From: Monocercomonoides exilis
Lineage: Eukaryota > Preaxostyla > Oxymonadida > Polymastigidae
Length of the DNA: 62,500 bases
Assembly: GCA_001643675.2 (NCBI GenBank)
Contig: LSRY02000072.1
Coordinates: 2,501 to 65,000, forward strand
Direction: 5' to 3'
Made by a program: the position numbers and the translations under genes. Of this stretch, positions 1-11,487 are shown piece after piece (position 1 is the stretch's first letter; every line of letters begins with the position of its first letter). The notes beneath the pieces are model-generated. The model had not been told where the DNA came from and made no database searches. It saw only the letters and a program-made list of their open reading frames with translations.

Positions 1-2307
1 TCTATGCTCTTGAAAAATATGCCATGAAATGCTTCAAGACCAAGCAGGGTCCTGTCCATTTCTGGCTGTGCACCGTCTTCCTCCTCCGACAAAAGCCTCG
101 AAGAAACAAGAGCCCTTCTCGCAACCTTTTTGATGTATCCCATCTGGGCTAGCCTGTATGGCACCCAGCCCGCGATGAGTGCGGTGCTTTCTAAAACTGC
201 CTTCTGTGCTTGAGGGTCGCTCTTGCTCTTTATCAGAGCAGAGCAGATGAATCCACTCCGCAAGGAGTGGAAGCTGAAAAGAGAGCGCGGATAACCGGCG
301 TTTTTCGCTCTCTCTTTGAAGCGTTCCCTCATTGCATCAGTCGACAGTGGCCATACTGGCTTGGATTTGTCAACTGCGTTGCTCTTCTCCATCCACTCCG
401 ACAACTTCACTCCAGTACTTTTCTTCAAGTACTTGGAAAACCAGAATACAGCATCTCCATCATCTTCCTTCTCTTCATCTCCTTCTATTGTAACTTCATG
501 CCCCCATGTGGAACTTCCCTTTGTTCTGTTGTACAGCAAGGTGCACAGAATCTTCTTTGTTTCCTCTGATATTGTCACCCTCATAATATCAGAGAGAAGC
601 ATGCTGGACACAGTGATTGCTCGTGCCCCAGTTTGCACGGCAATCAGGTACAAAGAAGCCTCCATCTCTTTATGCCTGAAATAGTTTGGAATGAAGTGGA
701 TAATTCTCTTAACATCTTGGATCAATGCTGGCTCTCTTTCCTTTCCTTTCACTTTCACATCCTTCTGAGTTCGGAGAAAGCGAATTCCATCGTTCATCGC
801 TGCAATTGTTTGCTTATTCAGTTTCTTTCCTCTTTTAGCAATGTTTATTCTTTTGACTGACGGAACTATCACATGGATGATGGATGTGAGAGAATATGCG
901 CACTCCTTGCTCAGGAACAGCACAAACCCTCTCCCAATGAGGGGATGCAGAGGCCACACAGGATACTTAATCAGTAAACTCCATCTTCCAAGCAGCCTCT
1001 CCACCCACGCATGCTTTCTTCTGGTAGCTTCTGACCAGAGGGGAGCAGGTTGAAGATACTCTCTTGCTTTTTCTGTCCCCACTCGGAGCGCAGCAAGATC
1101 CATTCTTGTGGGCCTCCAGTACTTTGATGATTCGCACAGCCATTCAGTTGAGGATGGAGAAGTGAGAGGAGGGGGAAGAGGTGGAAAGAAGCTTTGTGAT
1201 TGAGCTGATGTTTCTTCAACGATCAGTGAAGGTGAAGTGAATAATGTGCTGGATGAAGCTGAGGATTGTGAAGAATTTGAATTTGAATGAGATGTGAGAC
1301 TTTTTTGATGTTGTGACGTTTGTGTTGTGAGTACCTCGTCTTGATCTTGGTTCTGATCAAGGTTTGATAATACTTTTGCAAGTTCATTTTCATTTAATGT
1401 TTTTATTTTGAGATTCTCATCAAGTGGGAATATTTCATCTTCAAGTTCTTCTTCTTCCGAACTGTCGCTAATGAATGACTCTTCCGAATCATCATCATTT
1501 TCTTTTGTTTTTTCTTTTGTTTTGTTTTCATACACTTGATTTTCAATACTTATTGTTTCAACATGTGGAGTATTATGTTCAAACAAAAAGCATTTTTCAT
1601 ATATTTTTCTATTTGTTGTGGGAGTTGATGTGATATCAAAAGAAGGAGAAGAAGAAGAAAATGAAAGATGTGATATTTCTTTTTCATTTGTTTTATTATA
1701 TATTTTTTCTTGTGTTTTTCTTTTTTTCAGTCCACATCTGCAGGAAGAATGCATTGAGTCTGATGCCGGAGAAGAAACGCATGAAGAAGAAAGCGAAGAT
1801 AAAAGTGGAGAAGAGGTTTGAAGTGAGTGTTTGTTTTTTGGTGTTAATATTTGTTTCATGAATTGCAACATTTGATTGCAAACATCTTCTCTTCTAATAA
1901 AATCATCATCAGACTGAGAAGATGTATCAATAGAAGTATTTTTTAACATATGATGTTGTGAGTTCTGTTGGTAAAAATGCACAAAAAAAGTGTAAAAACA
2001 ATTTAATTGCAAAAATATTCAAAAATACTCAAACATTTTGAATTTGTTTTTTATCATTATTTTCGACACATGCGGTGTGAACATCATCATTTTCATTCTG
2101 TAAAATGTTGTGTTTTGTTTTGTTTCATAATTTGATTAATGTGAATAATGTGAAAGAAAAATTACAAACAAGAAAAGCATTATTTTGCGTATTATTCTGT
2201 TCATCGTTAACAGATGAAGGTAATTCTTTGGATAAGACGGGAGTCAAAATTGAAAAATTCGATTCCTTCGAAAGCTGAGGTGTCAAAACAGATTCCATTT
2301 CGTGCAA
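1..2307 (-). CDS. Tyrosine recombinase (integrase-like), three exons, 3' end beyond the window
   Basis: The minus strand carries exon 1 at 2307-2170, exon 2 at 2097-2035 and exon 3 from 1964 to the window edge, joined in phase 0 at GT-AG sites (donors GTTTGT and GTTTGA). The model gives about 720 residues without a stop. The first 350 are acidic and Ser/Asn-rich with no recognisable domain; the rest reads as a tyrosine recombinase. Catalytic residues are visible: Arg515 in TGARAI, His633 and Arg636 in FHSLRSGF, Trp667, and nucleophile Tyr677 in QMGYIKK. The Trp-to-Tyr spacing of ten is typical of the family. Such enzymes cut and rejoin DNA through a phosphotyrosine link; here it could belong to a Crypton- or DIRS-like element or be a domesticated gene. 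The catalytic half is richer in G+C than its flanks. Domain call is strong; the first two exons are moderately sure. Confidence 0.8.
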
Positions 2308-2508
2308 CGAATAAATATTTCAAATTTACTCTTGAAAATATTTGTTATGGTTATGTTTAGATCATGTTGCGAAAAAGTCATTTTTGGAACATTTTTTCGA
2401 AAATGCTTGAATTGTTTAGATTAACGAAAATAATGTAAAAATATCATAATATCAACATGTTTGGACTCTTAATTCTCTTTAATTCCAGGGTTTTACCCCA
2501 CGTTGGTG

Positions 2509-2797
2509 ACCCTAACCCTAACCTAACCTGGGTCAATTCCTAATTAGGGTTATTGAAAAACAGATAAAGTTCAATAATAACTTTTTCAAGACAAATGTAA
2601 ATTTCAGTTTTTTATTGAATTTATGAATTAATCAATGAAGAGTGTCCACTAAAACAGTTTTCGGAAAAATTCGGCAAACCTATTGTTTTTTTTTAGGTTT
2701 TCATTTCTCTATCAATTTTCGATTCAAATGTGGCTTTAGGGTTAGGATTTGAATTTGAATCAACTTTTTTGAATTTTGTTTTGTTTTGGGTTAGGGT
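2509..2797. repeat. Cluster of interstitial telomere-like motifs
   Basis: Two CCCTAA units lie at 2509-2522 with a degenerate continuation to 2529. TTAGGGTT or GGTTAGGG variants follow near 2545, 2738 and 2788. TTAGGG is a common eukaryotic telomere repeat. The copies are few and interspersed, so this is a relic or chance cluster, not a telomere. Confidence 0.4.
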
Positions 2798-3301
2798 GAA
2801 AAATGAAAGAATAATTTTGAATAGAATCCTTTTGAGTGAAGCAATGGTCGTGCTGTTAGGATTTTTCTTGTGTTAATGGAATCGTCAATGGTTCAAATCC
2901 TACTGCACATTTCCTTTTTTTTAATTTTTTTAATTTTTTGAACATCACATTTGTTAAATTTAACCTAAAAGTGATGGCCTGGGATTGTCTTATGGAGCAG
3001 ATTCATCAGAACGAGAAGATGAATCATTGCTGTTGACAATTTTTTCAATTTTTCGACTTTTTTCATTGACCCACAATCATATATTTTTGAAAAAAATAAA
3101 AAATAAAAAACCTGATTTTGACTAACTTCCGCGCTTTGTGTATAACCAAAACATAAATATATTTGATCAACAAACATTTCTATCAACAATTAAATCAATT
3201 TTTCGATGTCCGATATAACGCGAATTTGCCAATAATTTCGTTAAATAATGGTCACGGAGTATTTTTGAATTAACTGCGATGGGACAAATTTTTGATCTGC
3301 A

Positions 3302-3328
3302 GCGACTTTTCAAAAAGAATGACCCATA
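3302..3328 (-). repeat. Solo MITE terminus
   Basis: These 27 bases match the right terminus of the MITE at 21055-21300 with one or two changes (GCGACTTTTCAAAAAGAATG, then ACCCATA) and are followed by TA. No matching opposite terminus was found within about 500 bases, so the copy appears truncated or decayed. Confidence 0.5.
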
Positions 3329-3764
3329 TAATCATTTTTTCATACAAGAATCGTTTTATTTTGATAATGTTTATTTATCATTTCAATGAATTTAAAAATA
3401 AATTCATATTTGTCCTTAAAATCGTGTTTTTTGAAAAAATGTGTGAAATAAGAAAAAATGTTAAAAAAACAAGTTGAGAAAGTTTAAAACAAGTTCAACT
3501 TATAGAAAATAAACGATGCATTATGACATGAAAACTTAAAACTTCTGATAAAAAATATTTGCTGGAAAAGCAGCAAGTCAATGAACAAAACATAAAATTA
3601 TTATAATCCTCGATCTTTTTGTAAAACAAAAAATATTGAAAAAAAAATAAAGAATAAGGAAATAAAAACATTTCAAACATTTCTGGTTATTTTTTATTTA
3701 TCGCAGGCTTGTGTAAAGCTAAAAGCATAACAAAAAAGAAAAAGGTCAAGATAAAATTATAACC

Positions 3765-5163
3765 CTAATCAGAAATTTTCAACGATAGTTCATGATAATA
3801 TCGTCTGTTTAGAAAAACAAATTTTTCATAAAAGCTTGTGATGATGTCTTCGCATCCTTCTTCTTCCATCTTTTCAAAAACCTTCCTTTTCGTTGCCTTT
3901 CTTTCCTCTTCTTCCTTTTCATCTTTCTCCTCTTCTTCCAATCGATTTGAAACATTCTTAAAGAATTGCAAGCAATTAAATAGCATTCCGTCATCCACTG
4001 TTCGTCCCTGCATCTCCTCCAAAACAGCTTCCACAGCTCCTCCTTTCAATAAATCTTCAACTTTCACAAATCTATTTTCTGCTGCTTTTCTCAAGGAATA
4101 AATGCACCAATTGCTAATTCCTCTATGATTATCCTTTGCTGCTCGAAATAACTGAACAAGACTGTTGATAAGTCCAACGTATTCTTCATTCCACAACCGA
4201 CAGTATTCAAAGAAATCATGTATAACATTGAGACACCCCGCTAAAAGAATCTCTTCTTTTTCTTTTCCTACTATTTTCTCTTCTTTCTTCTTCCAATTCA
4301 CATTTCTTGAAAGTTCTTCTAATTCTCTGGTTGCCTCTCTTCCAAAATGCAACTCATTGATTATCACTTCTTCCAAGCTTTTGTCTTTGTCAAATCTATT
4401 TATCAAAAACCCCCAAGCAGACTGATAGGCAAGGCGAGTAAGATTGTGATGCTCCTGATGATATTCGATGATTTCTTTGATTTCATTCAAATACAGTTCT
4501 TTTTTGACAGACTGACAAAAAAAGATGGAAAAAAACATTATCAAAGATGAAAAAGAAAGACTCATACATAATCTCGGCTTATGCAACGTAAAGCCTGCAA
4601 TGCTATTTCCACCTCTTTTTGAACTTCGTCGCTTTCCTCTTTGTTCAATGCAACTTTAAGAAGACAAGGCATGTAAGTTGAAAGCAATTCCTCAGAAGCC
4701 CACCTGTTCAACAAAAGATAGCATTCGCAAAGATCAGCCAAAAACTTTTCATTCATTTCTTCTCTTCTCTTCTCTTCCTCAATTATAATCTCTTCAAATC
4801 TTATTTTCAATTCAGAATTATAAAAACCATTACTCCATATTTTTTTCAGGGTCTTCAAATGTCCAGCATGCTTCAACAGCAAAATGGCATTTTCCATTGA
4901 AAGTTTCTTTTCTTCAATCATTTTGAATATTTGATTGAACAATTCTTCTGCAAAAACAAATATGAATTCACTTGCATTCATTTCATCAATTATTACATTT
5001 AGTTCTTCGATTTTCTGTTTCTGGTCATCCTCATTGCAATCCTCCAGTTCATTAAATAATTCTGAAAACACCAAATAAAGAAATGAAATAAGATCACGAA
5101 AAATTCAAGTGTAATAATATGCGCAAACCGGTGAACTTCTCCATAATTCCTGTCTCCTGCATT
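3765..5163 (-). CDS. Solenoid-like multigene family protein, copy 1 (complete)
   Basis: Three exons on the minus strand: 5163-5130, 5061-4568 and 4511-3765, joined at phase 1 then phase 0, giving 424 residues and a TAG stop. Introns are 68 and 56 nt. Exon 1 encodes only MQETGIMEKFT plus one base. The protein is helical, rich in Glu, Lys and Leu. Family hallmarks are LFNELEDC at the start of exon 2, ADLCECYLLL and LLKVALNKEE late in exon 2, YHQEHHNLTRLAYQSAW early in exon 3, and ELHFGREATRELEEL. This pattern suggests armadillo/HEAT-like alpha-helical repeats, but no named domain is recognised and the function is unknown. It ends in ISD, about five residues short of copies 3 and 4. No signal peptide or membrane segment is seen. 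The ATG of exon 1 is supported by the equivalent exon of copy 5. Confidence 0.75.
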
Positions 5164-6039
5164 TTTGTATTTATATTGCAGACAGATAAATCAACATTTT
5201 TCATCATTCAAACAGAAAACAAATCGGAACAAGAAAAAGAGAATGGCGCATTAAAACTCTTAATAAAACTGCAAAATTGGAAGCATTCAAACCACTCGAT
5301 CTTGCGTTGACATTTTCGATTTTTAATTCCAAAGATAATGAACTCTTTGCCACTTTCTCTTTTTTGTAATGGATTCAATGATCACCAGATTTGAAAAAAC
5401 GGAATATTCCATTCACAGAATGAGAAATCCGTGAATGAACATTATCTGTAGAACTAAGAATATTATTTTCTGTGTGACAACAAAAATTGGTGAGATGCAA
5501 TATTTTTGGAATTCTGACCTTTGATTTTTGTCAATTGGATGGCCAAGGGGAATACACCAATTTCATCAATAACACAAAAGGACATAATGTATGTAATTTA
5601 TATTGTTCAATATTTTGTGAAGATATTTCCGTCTGTGTCCTCTCCAAAGTGCAGGAATGTGAGTTATTGTTGAAATGGCCAATCTCCGCTTTGTGGAGCA
5701 ATACGATGAGAACAGAGCTTGTTATTGTATAGCAATTAGGATATAAATGAAGTTACGCAAGACACATGATTTTCATTATATTTTATTTGGTGGAAGAGAT
5801 GAAAAAAACTTATTCAACTGTTTTTTTATTGAATGAAGACAAAAGAGGATGGAATTCCTCTGAAAAATAAAATCTTCAAAAACTGATATAGAATTTTGGA
5901 GCATAAGGCAAGGGAGAAGCTTTTTTGGCAAGGAAAGTGGCTGGCAATATCGAGGGAAGGACATTTATTACTTAAAAAAGGCAAGAATTCAACCAAAAAA
6001 ATGAGAACTTCAAAATATCGGTTTTATTTATAAGGTTTT
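5164..6039 (+). other. Intergenic stretch with a weak coding-like trace
   Basis: A frame at 5487-5732 is open for 81 residues, and another frame within it at about 5670-5745 reads MANLRFVEQYDENRACYCIA before a stop. A possible donor (GTATGTAA) lies at 5588. These may be eroded exons of the degraded gene that follows; nothing identifies the product. The rest is A+T-rich without visible features. Confidence 0.2.
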
Positions 6040-7166
6040 CCTGTTCCTCGGACTGTGCCAGGCAGGCATGGAAAGCAACTTAATTCTATTTCTGATTCCG
6101 CTTTTGCTTCAAAAGAGTGGAGAAACGCCATCAAAGATGTAACCTATTATCGAATATTAGTTGGCAGTCGAACAACATTCAGGCCAACCGCTTTTGGATT
6201 TCATTCTTCGAAGAGGCAGCCATTTTGAGTGAGCAATGTGATTATCATTCGAAGTTTGCTTTCTTCGACGCTACAAGCAACTGCAGAAAAATACAGAATA
6301 TTTGTATCAACCTCTTCAAGCGCAGCCACCCAGAGATTTTATTGATATGTTCCATTTGCGTGGCATCGATGCGGAGATGATTTGTGGGGACTTGTTGCTT
6401 CGTATTGGGTGCGCTGAGGTGTTTGCAGAACTTAGGCAAGACAGCCATGTTTTCTCAGACGAACATCGAGAATGAACAATTTCTCTGAAGACTGTTTAAT
6501 TTATTTATTTCTGATTGTTCTGCTGTTGGCCTGTGTTTATCTTGTGTTGTGGTTTCTATTATGAATGATTTTTAAAAATGGGGAATTCTTCATATTCTGC
6601 TTTCAACCGAATATATTTTCTGGTGCTTATTGAGTTCACTCTGCTGCTCGTGCTCCAACAAGAAGAATAAAGTATCATTCATTCATTCGTCTTCTTTGAA
6701 AGTTGCAGCAATTATTGAAGCAGTGATATTTTTTTATGAGAGGGTGCTTCCATTGCGCGTGATAGCTAATGCGATGAAACGGGGAATTTAATTGTTTATC
6801 GGTGGGAGACCGCAGCGGTGGTGCAAGAAAAGTAAAAGAATGCTTCGATAAGATGCAAGACAAGGAAGCTATTTGTTGCAGAAGTCGAACGGCAGAGGAA
6901 GAAAGAAAGGAATGAGAACAAATGAAGAAATAGAGGGAGAGGAAGCGATATTGGAGAAAAAGGGAGAAATGGAAGAAGGAGAAGACGAAGGAAAAGATGA
7001 AGAAGAATTAATAGATGTGGAGGATGATGCAAATGAGATGATTAGAAAACAGATAATGCGTGAAGAAATGCTTTCTGATTTAATAATTCTTTCTTCAAAT
7101 TCTTCTTCTGCGACAATTCTTCACTTATCTCTTCTTCATCCTCAACTTTCACTTCGTCTCGAATAA
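6040..7166 (+). pseudogene. Degraded gene of unknown product
   Basis: Several frames have coding character and more G+C than the surroundings, but stops and frame changes interrupt them. About 6054-6211 reads through ISDSAFASKEWRNAIKDV to a TGA. About 6243-6473 reads through FIDMFHLRGIDAEMICGDLL to a TGA. From about 6703 to 7166 one frame continues through two TAA stops, with IEAVIFFYERVLPLRVIANA first and a Glu-rich tail ending in LHPQLSLRLE. Whether these are exons of one gene with lost splice sites or fragments of several cannot be decided. No family is recognised. Confidence 0.35.
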
Positions 7167-8482
7167 CTCAATCATGCGTTGCAATGACACATCAACACCC
7201 AAAGCAAAGCAGAGAAGAAGAAGAAAAAAAAAGATGAAACAAAAAAATTTTTTTATTTGAGATAATAACAAAGTTTTCTGTCACATTTCCCCACATGCAG
7301 AAAGAATCAAAGCATTTTTTCTTTTGAAGCCGCACCCAAAAAATAGCCAGGCAACAAGCAATTGAAAATACATTCACAGAAGGAGATACTCCAAGGAAGG
7401 AAGATCATCTTCAAACAACAAGCAGAACATCTGACAACTTGACATCTTTTGTTGAATTAAGCTACGAATTTGATGTCAAAATTGAATAAGAAAGAAGAAG
7501 GAGAAGAAAGAGAGCAGCGCATCTTATTACCATTCCATAGTATTTATTTCGATCTACTGCGAAAGGATTGAACTGAATACAAGAACACAAGAAGAGGAAA
7601 AACATTGATTTGATTTTGCTATTTGCATCTTTTTCTTTTCAGCAATTGGTTTTTTATTTCGCAATTTATCTATTGCCTGTTTCTTTCTTTTTATCTTCAT
7701 CGACAATCATATTTTGATGTTTTCGAAGCGATTTCAGACTTTTCTGGGAAAGCATTCCAATAGTTTCAAACACATTTCACAGAATCGTTTGTAATTCGAC
7801 AGCAAGGAAGAAAATTCTGTGTTTTGCTGTGCCCCTTCAATTGCTGTGCCTGCTCACTTTTTTGAAAAGTTATGATTTCTTCCAGCTCTCAGCTAATATA
7901 ATATTTGTTTTTCCGTTTTTCATGCACGAACAAGATGATAATTTTCTTTTTTGTGGGGCTGCCCAAGAAACAAACGTTTGAGCATCTTTTGGAATTTTGT
8001 CTATTTTCGTTTTGTCAATCTGCCTCTGAATTCATTTTTTTAACTTCGAATTTGAAAACAAACGCCAATGCGCTCATTTTCATCCTCTCCATAAAATTTT
8101 CGATGATTCTTTTCATTTACTCCATATTTTTTCTTTCATTGACTTTAATGATGTTGAGAAATCAGATTGAAAAAAAGCCAAAAATGACTTAAATAAAGGT
8201 AAATTGATCAATGGGCAATTCTATTTCCAGTTCTTTCCGAAAAGCACAAAAAGTTGGCGCTGCTTCCGCTTCGTTTTCCGAAGAAAACACATCGTTTGCG
8301 CTTATTGGTTTCCCTTCTTTTTGAAGCACTTTGCCTGTTAAATTGAACATGACATTTTGGAAATTTAAATGAAACTGGGTTATGCTAAATTGACCGAAGA
8401 TAGAATTTCAGAATTTCCAATTGCGCACAAGTTTTTAAGTTTGCTCATTTTCTTTGTTTATTCTCTAATTGTGAAATTTGGT

Positions 8483-8483
<1 letters not shown>
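7167..8483. other. A+T-rich stretch, no gene recognised
   Basis: Only short low-complexity frames are open, including a hydrophobic Phe-rich one at 7905-8192 on the plus strand that has no further support. The right end runs into the poly-T tract before family copy 2. An exon 1 for that copy could lie at 8369-8481, where a frame ends AAATTTG followed by GT, but its sequence does not resemble exon 1 of copies 1 and 5. Confidence 0.3.

Positions 8484-8529
<46 letters not shown>
8484..8529 (+). repeat. Poly-T tract of 46 bases
   Basis: An uninterrupted run of T lies 17 bases upstream of the probable splice acceptor (CATTCAG, ending 8545) of exon 2 of the family pseudogene. It occupies the place of the polypyrimidine tract but is far longer than in the other copies. 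Confidence 0.9.
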
Positions 8530-8545
8530 CAAAAAATTCATTCAG

Positions 8546-9853
8546 AATTGTTTTGTGAACTGGAACATAACACAGAAAGAGAGCAGAAACAGAAAATCGG
8601 TGAATTGAATGAAACTATTGATGAAATGGATGAAGAAGAATTTGAATCCATTTTCACAGAAGAGCTGTTCAATAAAATACACCAAATGTTGAAGAAAGGA
8701 AATTATTATTGGAAAATGCAATCTTGCTGTAGAAGCAAGTTGGATATTGCAAAATAATGAAAGATACATCGGGAAGTTGTTTTTTCATTCTAAATTGAAC
8801 GGAAGATTTAGAGAGATTATTATTGATGAATTTATGAAAAAAGAAAAAGGCGAATCGCTTCTGGTTGATCTTTGTGAGTGCTATTTGACACTAGTAAGTG
8901 GAATTTCACATAATTTGGTATCATTTTGTGTGCCATGTCTTGTAAAAGCTGCTTTGAAGAAAGGGAACGATGAGAACACTCAAAAAGAGGTGGAAATAGC
9001 ATTGCTGGCTTTGAGCTACATTAGTGAAAATATTGTTTGAACATTTCTTTTTCATTTTTATTATGCTTGCTTTTTTCCCCTTATTTCTGATTAGGAAATG
9101 GAACAAGAATTTCATTTGAAGCAAATCAAAGAAATCATCCAATATCACCAAGAACATCAGAATCTGACACGACTTGCCTATCAGTCTGCTTGGATGTTTT
9201 TGATAAACAGATTGGAGAAAGACATGAGCTTAGAAAAAGTCATCATAAATGAACTGCATTTCGGAAGAGAAGTAAGAAGAGAACCTGAAGAGCCGACAGG
9301 ATGTGTGGGATGGAAGAGGAAAGAAGTAGAGAACGAAACGAGAAGAAAAGAAACGAAAGAAGAGGTTGTTTTATTGAGATGGATACGAATATTGAATTGT
9401 TATTTTTTCGATTGTCAATTGCATAATGAAGAATATGTTGGACTTATTAACAGCATTGTTCAGGTATATCGAGCAGCGAAGGATAATTGCAGAGAAATTG
9501 GCAAAGAATGCGTTCGTTCATTGGGAAAGAGAGCGGTCAAAATTGAAGATTTGTTGGAGAGTGGGGCCGATGATTCTATTTTGGAGGAGATTCAGCAAGC
9601 AACATTAAATCACAATTTGATAAGAAATTGTTTGCTTTTCTTTTTGAATATTTCAGAACAATTGAAGGAAAAGGAGCAAGATGAAACAGAGAAAGAGAAA
9701 AGAAATTAAAAGAAAAGAAAGATATGTGAAAAGATGGAAGAAGAAGGATATGAAGATATCATAGCTGGCTTTCACAAAGAATTTGAAATTCTTCACAGAA
9801 TAATTTATCCTTGAATATCGTTTGATATATCTGATTATTTTATTAACGTTTAA
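8546..9853 (+). pseudogene. Solenoid-like multigene family, copy 2 (pseudogene)
   Basis: Exon 2 (8546-9034) starts after CATTCAG in the same phase as the intact copies and encodes LFCELEHNTEREQKQKI. It breaks at about 8690: a base lost from ATGATTGAAG shifts the frame, and in the old frame a TTG codon has become TAG. A second frame change near 8790 restores homology (VDLCECYLTL). Exon 3 (9095-9853) begins after TTAG and carries YHQEHQNLTRLAYQSAWMF and ELHFGREVRREPEEP, stops at TAA 9707-9709, then remains homologous (EKMEEEGYEDIIAGF). An eight-base insertion disrupts the final LNISDYF-like segment. At least five independent lesions make this a clear pseudogene. The 3' flank (9905-9926) is shared with copies 3 and 4. 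Confidence 0.8.
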
Positions 9854-10587
9854 CCAAATTCTTTTCAATAAAAATTGTGACTCTAAAATAATATTTTCTT
9901 TTCTTTTTTATTCATTTCACAAAATGGGAGGAAAACAAGAATTGAATTGTTGTTAAAAATATTTTTCTTTCCTTTAACAAAAAAAAAAAGAAAAAAAGAA
10001 AAAATATGATATTCTTTTCTTTTCAATTAGTTCCATCAACAATCTTCATTAAATGGATCATTTCCCTCCATCTTCATCAACAAGATTCATTTTGAGCAAT
10101 GTGTTCAATTGTTCAGTTTTTTCCTCTTGAAGCCTCTGGTCTCCTTTGCTTATTCTCTTTCTGATTATATTTTCAATGAAAAAGAGAAGGCGAAAGAGAA
10201 GAATACAAAAGAAATAAAAAAGAAAGAAATGTTTGCAGAAGAAACCAGATGTCAACTTCTTTTGTTCAAAATAAAACAGAAATAAATCTGATGACGAAGA
10301 AGAAGAAGAAGAAGATTTTGAAGATATAAACTCCATGCGATATTCAATGTCTGCCTTCTGCTTCAAATTTCCAACAAATTGAATTGTGAATCAAATGGTT
10401 ATTCCATCAGAACATGATAATAATTCTCCAAAAAACACTCAATGAAAAGGAAGTGCCAAATCCATTTCTGTGAAAGTGACTTGTCTCTCTTTTCGGTTGG
10501 ACTGATTTCCTAGTCTCCCATGTGTAATTTTGTAAATCTTTAGCCATCTTCTCTTTGTTTCATTCATCGACGTTGAGTAAAAGGCTA
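9854..10587 (-). other. Downstream flank with a possible membrane-protein tail
   Basis: On the minus strand, 10366-10061 is open without an ATG start. It holds a Ser run, a strongly hydrophobic stretch (about HFFLFYFFCILLFRLLFFIE) and a charged tail ending in NLVDEDGGK, like a single-pass protein C-terminus. Nothing upstream confirms it. The remainder is A+T-rich. Confidence 0.25.
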
Positions 10588-11400
10588 TTAACATTTTCCA
10601 ATAAAAGAATCTCCAAAAGCAATATCATTTCGAGCAATGCTCAAAAGGAATGGAATTTGTGCAGATTCTCTCAATTTTCGCTCATTTCGAATACCAATGA
10701 AGGAAGAAGACGAAGACGATGCAGAAGAAGATTGCCAAATACGGCTGTCAGCAATCAAATATGAAGAAGATGAGCAGATATTGTGAATAAATTTCTCTCT
10801 CTCTCTCTCTCTCTGTTGGAGTGGCTTGTGATGAAGTTGAGCCATATGAGAAGTCTGTAGTATTTCCAGCAGAATACTTAGCAAAACAAAAATCACCAAA
10901 ATTAACAGCGCTGTATATAAAACATATTGTGCATTACATGAAACGATCATTGACCATTGAAATGCTTTTGCAGCAACTGGAAGCGCTCACAGATGAAATG
11001 ATGTTGATGAAGGCGAAATCTTCGACTGATGAATTTTCACAACGTTTTCCTGTCGATTCAGCTGAACATGCAATTTTTATTCACTTTTTTAATCGCTTTG
11101 TCTTCTCGCCCGCTTTTGAGTTCATTTGCATCAGCTGAAATTGTTGAGTTCCCTTTCTTTCTCCCTTCAACAACAATAATACTGAATCTTTCTTTTCTTC
11201 CAAAAAAAATATCTCCATTTGCACCATTTGCGTGGGCAATGACAGATGATATTCTCCAATCTGTTGCTTTACTTGGTAAAATCGATGCTACATCCCATTC
11301 GGATGAAGGCCGAGTGTACCAGCCATCCAACAAAGAGTGTCTCAATCCTTCTTTTCTTTTGCTCCCTTTCAGTTGTTCTTCTCCAACAGCAAGTCTTCGT
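10588..11400 (-). pseudogene. Degraded gene, probably a membrane-anchored surface protein
   Basis: The minus strand from about 11400 to 11058 is open and compositionally coding (for example LLDGWYTRPSSEWDVASILP and FSIIVVEGRKKGNSTISADA) and ends at TGA. Downstream, 11050-10930 has coding traces in another frame (SVEDFAFINIISSVSASSCC). The frame at 10950-10588 then encodes a membrane-spanning segment (ALLILVIFVLLSILLEIL) followed by a Ser-rich tail. The order beta-rich ectodomain, membrane segment, cytoplasmic tail fits a surface protein, but the frames do not join cleanly, so the gene is broken or has unseen introns. The family is an inference. Confidence 0.35.
10795..10814. repeat. CT dinucleotide microsatellite
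   Basis: About ten CT units lie in the antisense frame of the membrane-protein remnant, encoding alternating Glu and Arg in its tail. Confidence 0.8.
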
Positions 11401-11401
11401 T

Positions 11402-11450
11402 TATCTATCTATCTATCTATCTATCTTCCTTTCTTTCTCCAACGGTATGA

Positions 11451-11485
<35 letters not shown>
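11402..11485. repeat. TATC tetranucleotide and CT dinucleotide microsatellites
   Basis: TATC repeats run from 11402 to about 11424, followed by a CT run at 11454-11485. They sit at the upstream end of the minus-strand coding remnant and interrupt its frame. Confidence 0.85.

Positions 11486-11487
<2 letters not shown>

Larger units (their letters stand above)
2308..3764. other. Intergenic A+T-rich stretch with telomere-like motifs and repeat remnants
   Basis: No open frame with coding character was seen. The stretch contains a cluster of CCCTAA/TTAGGG-type motifs (2509-2800), a tRNA-like sequence with a T run (about 2841-2922) and one MITE terminus (3302-3328). Confidence 0.5.

Noticed and set aside
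210-860. Overlapping plus-strand frames of 75-122 residues at the left edge
   Set aside because: They lie antisense to the uninterrupted tyrosine recombinase frame, which has catalytic motifs.
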